Positions 8,983 through 20,064 are shown, counted from the first letter of the stretch. The stretch is DNA of 64,000 bases from Methanothermobacter sp. (GCF_030055425.1 NZ_JASFYE010000002.1:169133-233132); one strand, 5' to 3'. Numbers and translations: made by a program. The notes: generated by a model from the sequence alone, not told the origin.

Positions 8983-10281
8983 ATGGAATATGTTAAAAAT
9001 GTAACATGCCCATTCTGCGGCACCCTCTGTGACGATATTATATGTAAGGTAGAAGACGATGAAATCGTTGGAACCATCAATGCATGCCGTATAGGTCATA
9101 GCAAATTCGTACATGCTGAGGGCGCAGTCAGATACACGAAACCCCTTATAAGAAAGAATGGGGAGTTCGTTGAGGTAAGCTATGATGAAGCAATTGATAA
9201 AGCAGCGAAGATCATAGCAGAATCAAAAAGACCCTTAATGTATGGATGGAGCTGCACAGAATGTGAAGCCCAGGCTGTGGGGATGGAACTTGCAGAGGAA
9301 GCAGGTGCAGTGATTGATAACACAGCATCTGTCTGCCATGGGCCATCCTTACTTGCGGTACAGGACACAGGATACCCTGTATGTACACTTGGAGAGGTCA
9401 AAAACAGGGCTGATGTCGTTGTTTACTGGGCATGTAATCCTATGCATGCTCACCCAAGGCACATGTCAAGGAATGTTTTTGCAAGGGGCTTCTTCAGGGA
9501 ACGTGGAAAATCAGATAGGACAGTGATTGTGGTTGATCCAAGGTACTCTGACACAGCCAAACTTGCAGATATACATTTAAAGCTTGATTTCAACAGGGAT
9601 TACGAGCTTGTCGATGCAATGAGAGCATGCCTCATGGGACATGAGATACTCTATGATGAAGTTGCAGGTGTTCCACGTGAAAAAATCATAGAGGCAGTGG
9701 AAGCTCTCAAAAACGCCCAGTTTGGTATACTCTTCTTTGGTATGGGTATAACACAGAGCTTAGGAAAACACAGAAACATAGACACAGCAATTATGATGGT
9801 CCAGGACCTCAATGACTTTGCTAAATGGACCCTTATACCGATGAGGGGCCATTACAATGTGAACGGATTCAACCAGGTATGTTCATGGGAAAGCGGGTTC
9901 CCCTTCTGTGTTGACTATTCAACGGGCGAACCCAGATATAACCCTGGTGAAACCGGTGCCAACGACCTTCTCCAGAATAAGGAAGCCGATTCAATGCTGG
10001 TTGTGGCCTCTGACCCAGGGGCACATTTCCCACAGAAGGCCCTCGAGAGAATGGCTGAAATACCTGTTATTGCTGTTGAACCACACAGGACACCAACAAC
10101 AGAACTGGCCGACATAATCATTCCACCGGCAATTGTGGGTATTGAAGCGGAGGGCACAGCTTACAGAATGGATGGTGTGCCCATAAAAATGAAGAAGGTT
10201 GTTGAGTCAGAGCTCCTCTCAGACAGGGAGATTCTGGAGAGACTCCTTGAAAAGGTAAAGGAATACAGGGCCTCAAAGTAA
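8983..10281 (+). CDS. fwdB: FwdB, tungstopterin catalytic subunit of formylmethanofuran dehydrogenase
   Basis: 432 residues. CO2 is reduced to formate at its W-bis-MGD site. The N-terminal cluster motif is C9, C12, C16 and C35. C118 in SVCHGPSL is the tungsten ligand; it is Cys rather than the selenocysteine found in some methanococci. GGGAGGT precedes the ATG. Last gene of the operon; a T-rich stretch follows. Confidence 0.95.
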   Translation: MEYVKNVTCPFCGTLCDDIICKVEDDEIVGTINACRIGHSKFVHAEGAVRYTKPLIRKNGEFVEVSYDEAIDKAAKIIAESKRPLMYGWSCTECEAQAVGMELAEEAGAVIDNTASVCHGPSLLAVQDTGYPVCTLGEVKNRADVVVYWACNPMHAHPRHMSRNVFARGFFRERGKSDRTVIVVDPRYSDTAKLADIHLKLDFNRDYELVDAMRACLMGHEILYDEVAGVPREKIIEAVEALKNAQFGILFFGMGITQSLGKHRNIDTAIMMVQDLNDFAKWTLIPMRGHYNVNGFNQVCSWESGFPFCVDYSTGEPRYNPGETGANDLLQNKEADSMLVVASDPGAHFPQKALERMAEIPVIAVEPHRTPTTELADIIIPPAIVGIEAEGTAYRMDGVPIKMKKVVESELLSDREILERLLEKVKEYRASK

Positions 10282-10295
10282 TCAGGCCCACCATT

Positions 10296-10318
10296 TCTAT
10301 TTATTTTAAAATTTTTTG
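10296..10318 (+). terminator. T-rich probable terminator after fwdB
   Basis: TTTCTATTTATTTTAAAATTT continues into a run of six T about 30 bases after the fwdB stop. Methanogen transcription commonly ends on such T tracts without a strong hairpin. Confidence 0.5.
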
Positions 10319-10427
10319 ATCTGGTTTCTGTTCATTTTTATGGATACTTATTTTATGGGTACTTAAACACATTGAAATATTTCAGTTGTTCTGTTTTTGA
10401 TCTGGTTTCTGTTCATTTTTATGGATA
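10313..10427. repeat. 34-bp perfect direct repeat in the fwdB-nifH spacer
   Basis: The same 34 bases, beginning TTTTTGATCTGGTTTCTG and ending TTTTTATGGATA, occur at 10313-10346 and 10394-10427, 81 bases apart. The flank after each copy is also related (TACTTAAACACATTGAAATA against TAGTTGAACACATAATTTTC), so a longer unit was duplicated and has decayed. No gene is seen in the 256-base spacer. Confidence 0.85.
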
Positions 10428-10462
10428 GTTGAACACATAATTTTCAGCCATGCACCGAAAAA

Positions 10463-10470
10463 TTTAAATA
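10463..10470 (+). promoter_or_regulatory. Predicted TATA box of the nif operon
   Basis: TTTAAATA, 68 bases before the nifH ATG. Transcription would begin near 10493, just before the GGAA-N6-TTCC operator. Confidence 0.6.
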
Positions 10471-10502
10471 TGATATCCTCCAATAGTAGAGTGTCGGAAG
10501 AA

Positions 10503-10516
10503 GGAAGCATACTTCC
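10503..10516. promoter_or_regulatory. NrpR-type operator upstream of nifH
   Basis: GGAAGCATACTTCC matches the GGAA-N6-TTCC operator described for the methanogen nitrogen repressor NrpR. Outer arms CGGAAG (10495-10500) and CTTCCG (10512-10517) give a nested symmetry. The site is close behind the predicted transcription start, where a bound repressor would block RNA polymerase. The nrpR gene is in this window at 20455-22137. Confidence 0.75.
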
Positions 10517-10522
10517 GTCTGA

Positions 10523-11365
<843 letters not shown>

Positions 11366-11374
11366 GTGTTAAAA

Positions 11375-11692
11375 ATGAAGATGATAAGGGCAATAATAAG
11401 ACCTGAAAAGTCCGAAGAGGTGGCTGATGCTCTGGATGATGCAGGGTTCCCGGCCCTCACAAAGATGGAGGTTATAGGGAGGGGTAAGCAGAAGGGCATT
11501 CGCTTTGATGAAATTTACTATGATGAGATACCCAAGACCATGCTGCTCATCGTTGTGGACGATGCTGATGCAGAGAAGGTGGTCTCGGTTATCAGTGAAA
11601 GCGGATACACAGGAAAAATTGGGGATGGTAAAATATTCATAAGCCCAGTGGAAAACGCCTACACCGTCAGAACAAGAGAGGAAGGCCTTTAG
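11375..11692 (+). CDS. nifI1: NifI1, PII-family nitrogenase regulator
   Basis: 105 residues from the ATG at 11375, preceded by AGGTG; an upstream in-frame GTG at 11366 lies inside that ribosome site. PII-like fold with GRGKQKG ahead of a short T-loop and the C-terminal GKIGDGKIFI signature. In methanogens NifI1 and NifI2 form a complex that binds and inactivates NifDK when ammonia appears and is released by 2-oxoglutarate. Its position between nifH and nifD is diagnostic. Confidence 0.93.
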   Translation: MKMIRAIIRPEKSEEVADALDDAGFPALTKMEVIGRGKQKGIRFDEIYYDEIPKTMLLIVVDDADAEKVVSVISESGYTGKIGDGKIFISPVENAYTVRTREEGL

Positions 11693-11700
11693 GTGTCTGA

Positions 11701-12066
11701 ATGAAGGAAATAATCGCCATAATAAGACCAAAAAGCATGAAGAAGACCAGGGATGTTCTTGAATCCCTGGGATTCCCCTCATTCAACGCCACCAGAGTTC
11801 TCGGAAGGGGCAAGCAGAGGGCAATAATTGATGAGGTCAGCATTCCCACACCCCCAGAGGGGATTGATGAGAAGAGGGGAACAATGAGATACATTCCCAA
11901 GAGGATGATCCAGATAACCGTGGAGGATCCTGACGTCCAGCTGGTTGTGGAGGCCATAATGAAGGTCAACCACACAGGAAAAATTGGGGACGGAAAGATC
12001 TTTGTATGCCCGGTTGACGATGCAATGAGGATAAGGACTGGTGATAGAGGGACTGAAGCGCTTTAA
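11701..12066 (+). CDS. nifI2: NifI2, PII-family nitrogenase regulator
   Basis: 121 residues, PII-like, with GRGKQRAIIDE, a longer T-loop segment (PTPPEGIDEKRGTMRYIPKR) and GKIGDGKIFV near the end. The long T-loop distinguishes NifI2 from NifI1. It partners NifI1 in ammonia switch-off. AGGTG lies just upstream of the ATG, nine bases after nifI1. Confidence 0.93.
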   Translation: MKEIIAIIRPKSMKKTRDVLESLGFPSFNATRVLGRGKQRAIIDEVSIPTPPEGIDEKRGTMRYIPKRMIQITVEDPDVQLVVEAIMKVNHTGKIGDGKIFVCPVDDAMRIRTGDRGTEAL

Positions 12067-12137
12067 CCCTTTATATTTGGATTGAAATGGTAGAGGGCGG
12101 TTTTAGTTTCTCCGTATAAATCAAAGGATGATTGAAA

Positions 12138-13550
12138 ATGCCATTTGAACTGTTTGATGTCGATGCTGAAATACCAGATAGAAAAAAGCACATCTATGTA
12201 AAGAAGGAGGCGGATCCCCAGGAGGACATACCAGCATGTAACACGACAACGATCCCCGGCTGTATGACAGAAAGGGGATGCGCATTTGCAGGTGCAAAGG
12301 GTGTGATAACAGGGGCAATAAAGGATGCGCTTCACGTTATCCATTCACCTGTTGGATGCACAGCATATGGCTACGGTACAAAGAGATACCCCACATCACA
12401 GAAAATGCCTGATGGAAGCATGTTCCCAATAGAAAACTTCAACCTCAAATACATAACCGGAACGGATCTGAGTGAGTCTGATGTGGTGTTTGGTGGTATG
12501 GACAAACTCAAAAGGTGCATCCTGGAGGCGGTCAGGGAATTTCCAGAGGTAAATGCGGTTTACACCTACGCCACATGCACAACAGGTCTCATAGGGGACG
12601 ATATTGATGCAATCTCAAGGGAGGTCTCAGAGGAGATTGGTAAGGATGTTGTTGCAATAAACGCTCCGGGCTTTGCGGGTCCAACACAGTCAAAGGGACA
12701 TCAGGTTGCCAACTACACCCTCTTTGAGGACCTGGTGGGAACCGCAGAGCCCCCCAGAACCACGGAATATGACGTGAACCTCATAGGGGAGTACAATATC
12801 GATGGGGACCTCTGGGTTCTGAAAAAATACTTTGAGGAGATGGGGATAAACGTCCTGAGCACATTCACAGGCGACTGCTGTCACGACGAGATAAAGTGGA
12901 TGCACAGGGCAAAGCTGAGTCTGGTCAGATGTCAGAGATCAGCAAACTACATTGCAAAGCTCCTTGAGGAGAGATATGGCGTCCCCTACATGAAGGTTGA
13001 TTTCTTTGGAATGGAATACTGCAGAAAAAACCTCATGGCAATAGGGGAGTATTTCGGAATACCAGAGAAGGCAGAGAGGGTGATAGAGGACAGAATGGAA
13101 AAAATAGGTCCAGAGATTCAGTATCTCAGGGATAAACTCAGGGGTAAAAGGGTCTGGGTTTTCTCAGGAGGCCCGAAAAACTGGCATCTTCCCAGACCAC
13201 TCGAGGACGAACTTGGAATGGAAGTGGTTGCAGTTTCAACAATGTTCGAACACGAAGACGGCTACGAGAAGATCAAGAAAAGGGTCCGGGAGGGCACAGT
13301 GATAGTGGACGACCCCAACTCACTGGAACTCGAGGAGATCATCGAGAAATACAGGCCAGACATCATTCTATCAGGAATAAAGGAAAAATACCTCGCCCAT
13401 AAACTTGGAGTGCCCTGTATACTCATCCACTCATATGAAAACGGGCCATACATAGGCTTTGAGGGATTCCTTAATCTGGCGAGGGACATGTACGCGGCAA
13501 TATACAATCCTGTATGGGATCTGCTTGAATTCGAGGAGGATGTTAACTGA
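12138..13550 (+). CDS. nifD: Nitrogenase molybdenum-iron protein alpha chain NifD
   Basis: 470 residues from ATG 12138 (AGGATG upstream; a TTG two codons earlier is less likely). P-cluster Cys are C48, C74 and C147. Cofactor ligands are C265 ([10 protein letters not shown]) and H431 ([10 protein letters not shown]). Q184 and H188 in TQSKGHQ match residues near the active site of the Azotobacter protein. All catalytic positions are kept, so a working nitrogenase is expected. A 71-base gap after nifI2 could hold an internal start, but none is clear. Confidence 0.97.
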   Translation: MPFELFDVDAEIPDRKKHIYVKKEADPQEDIPACNTTTIPGCMTERGCAFAGAKGVITGAIKDALHVIHSPVGCTAYGYGTKRYPTSQKMPDGSMFPIENFNLKYITGTDLSESDVVFGGMDKLKRCILEAVREFPEVNAVYTYATCTTGLIGDDIDAISREVSEEIGKDVVAINAPGFAGPTQSKGHQVANYTLFEDLVGTAEPPRTTEYDVNLIGEYNIDGDLWVLKKYFEEMGINVLSTFTGDCCHDEIKWMHRAKLSLVRCQRSANYIAKLLEERYGVPYMKVDFFGMEYCRKNLMAIGEYFGIPEKAERVIEDRMEKIGPEIQYLRDKLRGKRVWVFSGGPKNWHLPRPLEDELGMEVVAVSTMFEHEDGYEKIKKRVREGTVIVDDPNSLELEEIIEKYRPDIILSGIKEKYLAHKLGVPCILIHSYENGPYIGFEGFLNLARDMYAAIYNPVWDLLEFEEDVN

Positions 13551-14929
13551 TGCCAGAAATAAACGTGATGGAGAGGGGAAGGGAACTTGTGATAAACCCC
13601 CTCGTGACCTGCCAGCCATTCGGTGCAATGTTCGCAACACTGGGTATAAGGAGGGGGCTGCCCCTGGTTCACGGCTCCCAGGGCTGCAGCACCTTTGTGA
13701 GATACGGGCTTAACAGACACTTCAGAGAACCCGCAGAGATAGCCGTCACATCGCTTCATGAGGACGCTGCCGTATTCGGAGGTAGAAGTAACATAATAAA
13801 CGGTGTTAAAAACCTTGTGAAGAGACTCAGACCCGACCTTGTGGGAATTGTAACCACCTGCTCAAGTGAAATAATAGGGGATGACGTGGATGGTTTCATG
13901 AGGGTCGCTGAGACTGAACTGAGGGATGAACTTGGAGACAGGTTCCAGACAAAACTGGTCCACATATCAACACCCAGCTTCGTTGAAAACCACTTCAGGG
14001 GATACGGAAATGCCATAAAATCATTCATAGAGACCCTCGCCAGGGAGGATGGAGACTGTAACCATAGGCTCAACGTGATACCGGGTATAGTTAACCCTGG
14101 CGACATAAGGGAGATAAAACACATCCTGGGCCTTATGGGCATTGACCATATCATACTCACTGATACCTCAGATCCCTTTGATTCCCCACTCAGACCATCA
14201 AAAACAGAGAAGATGCCATTCTACCCCCGTGGAGGAACACGGGTTTCTGAAATAGAGGACTCATCAAGCAGTATTGGAACAGTGACAATGACCATGTATG
14301 GTGATGAAGCAGTGAATACACTTGAAAAGCGATTCGGGGTACCGGGTGAGTACTCCATACCAGTGGGGGTCCGCAATACAGATGAATTTGTTCGCACGGT
14401 AGCCAGGATTTCAGAGAGTGATGTGAATGATGAACTGCTCGATGAAAGAGGCATCCTGATTGACTCAATGGCGGACCTCAGTTCAAGGTACCTCTCTGGA
14501 AGAACAGCCGCGGTCTACGGGGACCCTGACATGGTTGCGGGAATATCAAGGTTCCTCTGTGAACTTGGGATGGTTCCACTCCACACTTGCACAGGAACAG
14601 ATAACCAACTATTCCTTGATAGGATGAAGACAGTGGCATCTGAGGCAGGTGAAAGGATAAATGTCATGATAAAATCAGATCTCAGGGCACTTGAGGCGAA
14701 ACTCGCAGAGGAACCTGTTGACCTCATGATAGGAAACTCAGATGGCAGACTCATAGCCCAGGACCTTGGAATACCCCTTGTGAGGGTTGGCTACCCGGTA
14801 TATGACAGGGTGGGCTATCAGAGGGTGCCCATCACAGGCTACAGGGGGGCAGTGAATCTCATAAACAGAATAACAAACACAGTACTCAGGGAATACTATG
14901 AACCACAGCACTGGAAACTGCAGCAGTAA
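13550..14929 (+). CDS. nifK: Nitrogenase molybdenum-iron protein beta chain NifK
   Basis: 459 residues, shorter at the N-terminus than proteobacterial NifK, as in other methanogens. P-cluster ligands are C21 (TCQPFG), C46 (GSQGCST) and C104 ([11 protein letters not shown]). The start ATG shares a base with the nifD stop (TGATG), with GGAGG ten bases upstream. Confidence 0.97.
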   Translation: MPEINVMERGRELVINPLVTCQPFGAMFATLGIRRGLPLVHGSQGCSTFVRYGLNRHFREPAEIAVTSLHEDAAVFGGRSNIINGVKNLVKRLRPDLVGIVTTCSSEIIGDDVDGFMRVAETELRDELGDRFQTKLVHISTPSFVENHFRGYGNAIKSFIETLAREDGDCNHRLNVIPGIVNPGDIREIKHILGLMGIDHIILTDTSDPFDSPLRPSKTEKMPFYPRGGTRVSEIEDSSSSIGTVTMTMYGDEAVNTLEKRFGVPGEYSIPVGVRNTDEFVRTVARISESDVNDELLDERGILIDSMADLSSRYLSGRTAAVYGDPDMVAGISRFLCELGMVPLHTCTGTDNQLFLDRMKTVASEAGERINVMIKSDLRALEAKLAEEPVDLMIGNSDGRLIAQDLGIPLVRVGYPVYDRVGYQRVPITGYRGAVNLINRITNTVLREYYEPQHWKLQQ

Positions 14930-16340
14930 AGAGAATTTTTCAGCGGGCACCGCAGGTGATCTAAAGGTTGAGGAGGTCCCTGAAGCGGTTATAGAGACAC
15001 TCTCCCCCAGAAAAGAACACTTCACAAGGAGCTGCAGCGGGTCAGGGCCACGCTGTAATCGTGAATCACTTCCAGGCATGGTAACCCAGAGGTCATGTGT
15101 TTATGGGGGGGCGAGGGTTGTCCTCATGCCCATAACGGATGCAGCCCACCTTGTGCATGGACCTGTGGGATGCGCTGCATGCACCTGGGACATCAGGGGA
15201 AGCAGAAGCTCAGGGTCTGAACTCTACAGGATGGGATTCTCAACTGGTCTTGAGGAAAAGGATGTGGTGTTTGGGGGGGAGGATAAACTCCTTGAATGTA
15301 TACTGGAGATAAGTGAAATTCACTCCCCCTCAGCCATATTCGTCTACTCCACATGTGTTTCAGGCGTTATAGGGGACGACATAGCGGCTGTATGCAGAAC
15401 AGCAGAAAACAAAACAGGAAGATGGGTAATACCGGTGCAGTCTGAGGGATTCAGAAGCTTCAACAAGTCACTCGGCCACCAGCTAGCCTGCGATGTTATT
15501 CTCAGACACATAATAGGGCGTGGAGATGCTGAAGTCAGGGAAAACTCGGTTAACCTTGTGGGTGAGTTCAATGTTGCAGGGGACCTCTGGGAGATAAAGG
15601 GTCTACTTGAGAAAATGGGTATTTGCGTGGTTTCATCCATAACCGGTGACTCAACAGTGGCTGAAATCTCAGAAGCCCACACAGCGCAGCTTAACATTGT
15701 ACAGTGCAGCAAGTCATCAGGTTACATTGCAGAGGAGATGAAGAGGAAATACGGGATACCCTACATAAATGTCAATTTTTTTGGCATAAAAGAGACCATG
15801 GATTCTCTCCTATCAATTTCAGATTTCTTTGGTCTCAGCGATGAAAAATGGATCAGCTCAATGGCAGAAAAAACATATAGAATCATCAGGGGCTACAGGA
15901 GAGCCCTTGAGGGTAAAAAGGTGGCAATATACGTGGGCGGTAACAAGGCATGGTCCCTTATAAGGGCATTCGGGGACCTTGGAATGGAGGTGATAATGAG
16001 CGGAACCCAGAATGGGCTCCCTGAAGACTACCTGAAGATAATGGAGAAGTCAGGAAGGGAACTGATACTCTTTGATGATGCAAATCCAGTTGAACTTTCA
16101 GAACTGCTGCGAAAGTACAGGCCTGATCTGCTTGTTTCAGGGGCCAAGGAAAAATATCTCTCCTATAAGCTTGGAATACCCTTCTGTGAATTTAACCATG
16201 ACAGGATAAAACCATTCTCAGGCTTTGGAGGATTCCTGAATTTTGCCGAGGAGGTTAAAAGAACCCTGGAAAGTCCCATATGGACTATTGCCAGCAAAAA
16301 AAGGTTATCAGGACCAGGAGGTATGTCAGGTGGAGCATAG
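14898..16340 (+). CDS. nifE: FeMo-cofactor scaffold protein NifE
   Basis: 480 residues, a NifD paralog on which the FeMo-cofactor precursor is matured. Conserved Cys occur in [17 protein letters not shown] and [14 protein letters not shown]. It overlaps the end of nifK by 32 bases, with AGGGA just before the ATG. NifE-type N-terminal segment [15 protein letters not shown] is present. Confidence 0.94.
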   Translation: MNHSTGNCSSKENFSAGTAGDLKVEEVPEAVIETLSPRKEHFTRSCSGSGPRCNRESLPGMVTQRSCVYGGARVVLMPITDAAHLVHGPVGCAACTWDIRGSRSSGSELYRMGFSTGLEEKDVVFGGEDKLLECILEISEIHSPSAIFVYSTCVSGVIGDDIAAVCRTAENKTGRWVIPVQSEGFRSFNKSLGHQLACDVILRHIIGRGDAEVRENSVNLVGEFNVAGDLWEIKGLLEKMGICVVSSITGDSTVAEISEAHTAQLNIVQCSKSSGYIAEEMKRKYGIPYINVNFFGIKETMDSLLSISDFFGLSDEKWISSMAEKTYRIIRGYRRALEGKKVAIYVGGNKAWSLIRAFGDLGMEVIMSGTQNGLPEDYLKIMEKSGRELILFDDANPVELSELLRKYRPDLLVSGAKEKYLSYKLGIPFCEFNHDRIKPFSGFGGFLNFAEEVKRTLESPIWTIASKKRLSGPGGMSGGA

Positions 16341-17673
16341 AAGCACCATAATGAATCCTGGAACCATCTGTCAGCCCCTGGGTGCCGTCATGGCGTTTCT
16401 GGGCATCAGGGGCTCAATGCCACTCATACATGGTTCACAGGGCTGCAGCACATATATGAGGTTTCAGCTCACAAGACACTTCAGAGAACCTGTGAATATA
16501 GCCTCAAGTTCCCTGAGTGAAGCTACAGTTGTATATGGTGGAGAAGAAAACCTTTTAAGGGCCCTGAAGACGGTTGAAGAACAGTACAGCCCTGAAGTTA
16601 TAGGTGTAATTTCAGGTTGCCTCTCAGAGACAATAGGAGATGACATTGATAGAATAGTGGATAAACACAGGGGAAGAGGAGAGTCTGAGATTATAACGGT
16701 TTCATCACCTGGCTTCAGAGGTTCACACGTGGATGGATATGAGGCCGCTGTTAAATCCATTCTCAGATCACTTGTCAGGGGTCATGCTGAACCTGTTGAT
16801 AGAATAAACATCATAAATGGTATCATGAGCCCTGCAGACACCTCAGAGATAAAGAATATTCTTGAAGGAATCGGCGTGGATTTTCTCATGATAACCGATA
16901 ACTCTGAGTCCCTTGACGAACCATTTGATGGTGACCCGTATTTTATAACACGTCACGGAACATCCATCCATGAAATAGCTGGTGCAGGTAGCTCCATGGC
17001 CACCCTTAACCTTGGGGGGTACGGTGGAGGGGAGTTCCTGGAAAAGAAATACGGGGTTAAAAACATTGAACTCCAGATCCCTGCAGGTCTTGGAGGTACA
17101 GATAAATTTTTAGGGGTCCTCCTTGATCTTTTCCATTCAGATATTTCCCGCTCCATCAGGAGGGAGCGGGGTAGACTGATGGATGCGATGATAGATTCCC
17201 ATCAGTACACCTCAGGAAGGAGAGTGGCCATATTTGCAGACCCAGCATATGCTGTTGCATTAACATCGCTGGTACTTGAGATGGGAATGCAGCCGTACGT
17301 TTTCACAGGTTCCAGGAGCAGATACTTCCATGAAAAAATCAGCCAGCTCCAGAGTAAATGGGGGTCCCGATTTCTGGCACGGAGTGGGGTTGATATATTT
17401 GGCTTAAGGGAAAACCTTGCTGGCAGAGAGATCGACGTCCTTATAGGAAACTCCCACTGCGCAAGGGTAGCCAGGGAACTTGGAGTGCCCCTCATGAGGA
17501 TTGGATTCCCGGTTTACGATAGGGTGGGGTCCCAGAGAATAAGAATAGCAGGATACGCCGGGGGGATAGCCTTTGTTGACTCCCTCACAAACCTGATACT
17601 CGAGAGCCACTATGATGAGGGATATGAAATTGAGGGTGATACATGTGATAAGGATAGCTGTTGCGTCGGATGA
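16330..17673 (+). CDS. nifN: FeMo-cofactor scaffold protein NifN
   Basis: 447 residues from a GTG at 16330, chosen because AGGAGGT at 16316-16322 is seven bases upstream; longer upstream reading would run deep into nifE. NifK paralog and NifE partner: [28 protein letters not shown] and [13 protein letters not shown] are visible. A Cys-rich tail (CDKDSCCVG) ends the protein. It overlaps nifE by 11 bases. Confidence 0.93.
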   Translation: MEHRSTIMNPGTICQPLGAVMAFLGIRGSMPLIHGSQGCSTYMRFQLTRHFREPVNIASSSLSEATVVYGGEENLLRALKTVEEQYSPEVIGVISGCLSETIGDDIDRIVDKHRGRGESEIITVSSPGFRGSHVDGYEAAVKSILRSLVRGHAEPVDRINIINGIMSPADTSEIKNILEGIGVDFLMITDNSESLDEPFDGDPYFITRHGTSIHEIAGAGSSMATLNLGGYGGGEFLEKKYGVKNIELQIPAGLGGTDKFLGVLLDLFHSDISRSIRRERGRLMDAMIDSHQYTSGRRVAIFADPAYAVALTSLVLEMGMQPYVFTGSRSRYFHEKISQLQSKWGSRFLARSGVDIFGLRENLAGREIDVLIGNSHCARVARELGVPLMRIGFPVYDRVGSQRIRIAGYAGGIAFVDSLTNLILESHYDEGYEIEGDTCDKDSCCVG

Positions 17674-17980
17674 CGGTAGATACGTTAACAGACACTTCGC
17701 AGATGCAGACGGCTTCATAGTTTTTGAGAGGATTGATAATGAAATCAAATTTTCTGAAATAAGGAAGGTGGATGGGGGAAAAATAGAAAAGCACGACGAT
17801 AGATGGAGGCGGGTCCTGGACCTTATTGATGACTGTGAAATCGTAATATGCAGAAGGATAGGGGAAAAACCACTTGAGGAGGCTAAAAGGAGGGGTGTTA
17901 TAGTCTTTGAATCAGATGATGGAATATCTGCGGCAATACTGAAATCACTCACGGAACTGAACATATCCTGCAGAGTATAA
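17645..17980 (+). CDS. nifX: NifX-family iron-molybdenum cofactor-binding protein
   Basis: 111 residues from a GTG at 17645, four bases after GAGGGTGAT; ATGs at 17612, 17615 and 17624 are alternatives that would lengthen it by up to 11 residues. [20 protein letters not shown] is the typical start of the dinitrogenase iron-molybdenum cofactor domain. The family carries or stores NifB-co and FeMo-co. It overlaps nifN by 29 bases and is ten bases before a molybdopterin enzyme gene. The exact NifX/NafY assignment is inferred from position. Confidence 0.8.
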   Translation: MIRIAVASDDGRYVNRHFADADGFIVFERIDNEIKFSEIRKVDGGKIEKHDDRWRRVLDLIDDCEIVICRRIGEKPLEEAKRRGVIVFESDDGISAAILKSLTELNISCRV

Positions 17981-17990
17981 TGGGTCTCCC

Positions 17991-19907
17991 ATGAGAGTCT
18001 TCACAACCTGCACAAGGGACTGTCCAGGCGCATGTGGTCTCACAGTCAGGGTTAAGAGGGGAGTTGTAAGGTCGATAGGTGGAAACAGAAAACATCCACA
18101 CAGCAGGGGATTTTTATGCAGAAAAACGGCCAAATATCATATTATGAGGCTCTACTCCCCTAAAAGGATCCTGAAACCCCTCATGAGAGATGGAAATCAG
18201 TGGAGGACCGTATCCTGGGATGAGGCTCTTCAAACAGTAGCTGATGTGATGAACAGATGTGTGGATGAATACGGTTCAGAATCCATAGTCTATTATCAGG
18301 GATTTGGTGCAAGAACAGCCCTGAGACTTCTTAACCGGAGGTTTTTCAATTCTCTGGGGGCAACAACCCTTGAGGGAACACTCTGTGGAGGTACAGCCAT
18401 AGCTGCCCATAAAATGGATTTCGGGAAAAGGATATCCCATGAACCAAGCGACCACCTCAACAGCAGAAACATATTCATCTGGGGACGTAACCCGGCAGTT
18501 ACCGACCTTAACCTCTGGAGGATAGTAAGGAGGGCCCAGCGCAAGGGGAAAACCATCGTCACAGTTGACCCTCTAAGGACTGAAACAGCCGCCAGAGCAG
18601 ATATCCACTGCCGGGTTAGACCAGGCACCGATATGTACCTTGCAATTGCACTTTCAAAGATCATCATGGATGAGGGACTCCACGATCAGGGGTTTATTGA
18701 GGACCATGCAGACAACTTCGATGCCTACCTGAACGTCCTCGATGCCTTCAGCCTCTCTGAACTATCAGGGATCACAGGGATTCCCGAAAGGATGATGTAT
18801 GAGCTTGCCTTCATCTATTCAGATGTCCCGAGCAGCATAATAATTGGGTGGGGTCTGCAGAGGTACTTCAACTCCCACATAACCTGCAGGTTCATAGATG
18901 CACTCGCCGCCATATCCGGTAATATAGGGATCAGTGGAGGGGGCGTTAGCAGCGGATTTGATGAATACGGCGGTTTTGATGAATCGGTCTGCCTTGAAAC
19001 CAGAAGAAAAATATCCATGCCACTTTTTGGAAGGGAACTTGAGAATCTGGATTCACCTGAGGCGAAATGTGTCTTCATAACTGCAGGCAACCCGGTGAAC
19101 CTGGGCCCCAATTCAATGAAAACCCTGGGGGCCCTCAGGAAAATGGATCTTGTGGTCATGGTCGACCACTTCCTCAACGACACATCATATGCTGCCGACA
19201 TATTTCTCCCAGCAACAACCTTCCTTGAGGAAACCGATCTGGTGGGCAGTTATGGTCACCCCTATATATCTCCTGTAAATGCAGCAGTCAGGCCCTCAGG
19301 GGAATGCCGGTCAGAATTCTGGATTCTTAAGAGACTGTCAGAGTTCATGGGTCTTGATAGCATGGAGGGATCCCTCATGGAATGGCTTGAAATCATAGCA
19401 GCACCAGTCCTTGATTACCATGGAATAGAGATTCATGATCTTCTAAAAAGACCATACAGATCTCCTGAAATTCCAGAGGTTCCATTTGAGGATTTTAAAT
19501 TCTATACCGAGAGTGGAAGGTTCATCTTACCATCAGAAATCCCCTCAGAGGTCAGAATCCCGGATGAAAAATCTCTCAGACTTTTAACGGTAATGAACTC
19601 TGAATGGATAGGATCCAGAGAACCATATGATGAAGAAAGGCTTCTGGAGGTCTTTATACATCCAGAGACCCTATTAAAAACAGGATTTGAAGATGGTGAA
19701 ACCGTAACCATTGAATCGGGTGCGGGCAGAACCTGTGCAACTGTAAGGTCCTCTGATAAGGTGTATCCTGGATGCGCCCTGTCATTCAGGGGTACCTGGC
19801 TCTCAAGGGGCGGGTGTATAAATACCGTGATCGAGGATGGAAGGACAGGCGGGGGCCATGGAACGCCCTACCATGAGACCAGAATAAAAATTAAAAAGCG
19901 TCATTGA
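17991..19907 (+). CDS. Molybdopterin oxidoreductase at the end of the nif operon, substrate unknown
   Basis: 638 residues of the bis-MGD (DMSO reductase) family. N-terminal cluster Cys are C7, C11, C15 and C43. C132 in GTLCGGTA is at the metal-ligand position. Central MoCo domains and a C-terminal dinucleotide-binding barrel (FEDGETVTIESGAG) are complete. It is compact, with no signal peptide or extra ferredoxin domain, so it is cytoplasmic and needs a separate electron partner. Ten bases after the NifX-like gene, it is probably under nif control. It resembles formate dehydrogenase and acetylene hydratase type relatives, but I cannot name a substrate. Confidence 0.75.
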   Translation: MRVFTTCTRDCPGACGLTVRVKRGVVRSIGGNRKHPHSRGFLCRKTAKYHIMRLYSPKRILKPLMRDGNQWRTVSWDEALQTVADVMNRCVDEYGSESIVYYQGFGARTALRLLNRRFFNSLGATTLEGTLCGGTAIAAHKMDFGKRISHEPSDHLNSRNIFIWGRNPAVTDLNLWRIVRRAQRKGKTIVTVDPLRTETAARADIHCRVRPGTDMYLAIALSKIIMDEGLHDQGFIEDHADNFDAYLNVLDAFSLSELSGITGIPERMMYELAFIYSDVPSSIIIGWGLQRYFNSHITCRFIDALAAISGNIGISGGGVSSGFDEYGGFDESVCLETRRKISMPLFGRELENLDSPEAKCVFITAGNPVNLGPNSMKTLGALRKMDLVVMVDHFLNDTSYAADIFLPATTFLEETDLVGSYGHPYISPVNAAVRPSGECRSEFWILKRLSEFMGLDSMEGSLMEWLEIIAAPVLDYHGIEIHDLLKRPYRSPEIPEVPFEDFKFYTESGRFILPSEIPSEVRIPDEKSLRLLTVMNSEWIGSREPYDEERLLEVFIHPETLLKTGFEDGETVTIESGAGRTCATVRSSDKVYPGCALSFRGTWLSRGGCINTVIEDGRTGGGHGTPYHETRIKIKKRH

Positions 19908-19964
19908 GGATGAACTCATGGAGTAATACAGTTCCACCATGAGACTAGAATAAAAATTAAAAAG
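19870..19964. repeat. 29-bp direct repeat spanning the end of the oxidoreductase gene
   Basis: ACCATGAGACCAGAATAAAA and its continuation at 19870-19898 recur at 19936-19964 with one change (C to T). The distance is 66 bases, that is 22 codons, so the second copy would encode the same HETRIKIKK ending in the same frame, behind the TGA. A partial tail duplication is the simplest reading. Confidence 0.8.
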
Positions 19965-19971
19965 GGGGACA

Positions 19972-20064
19972 TCATGCGGGTTTTCTGTTGAGTAGATGGG
20001 CCATCAGACTCACAATTATAAATCCGGCCACTATGAGTGAAACTATCTCTACCACAGCCAACAT
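19972..20064 (-). CDS. Predicted 30-residue single-pass membrane peptide
   Basis: An ATG at 20064 opens 30 codons ending in TGA at 19972-19974. The peptide starts MLAVVEIVSLIVAGFIIVSL and ends in a basic tail HLLNRKPA; residues about 2-22 form one hydrophobic helix. GAGGTGAT lies five bases before the ATG, inside the last codons of the upstream gene, which suggests coupled translation. No known family is recognised; function unknown. The strong ribosome site and membrane-like composition are the support. Confidence 0.6.
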   Translation of the reverse strand: MLAVVEIVSLIVAGFIIVSLMAHLLNRKPA

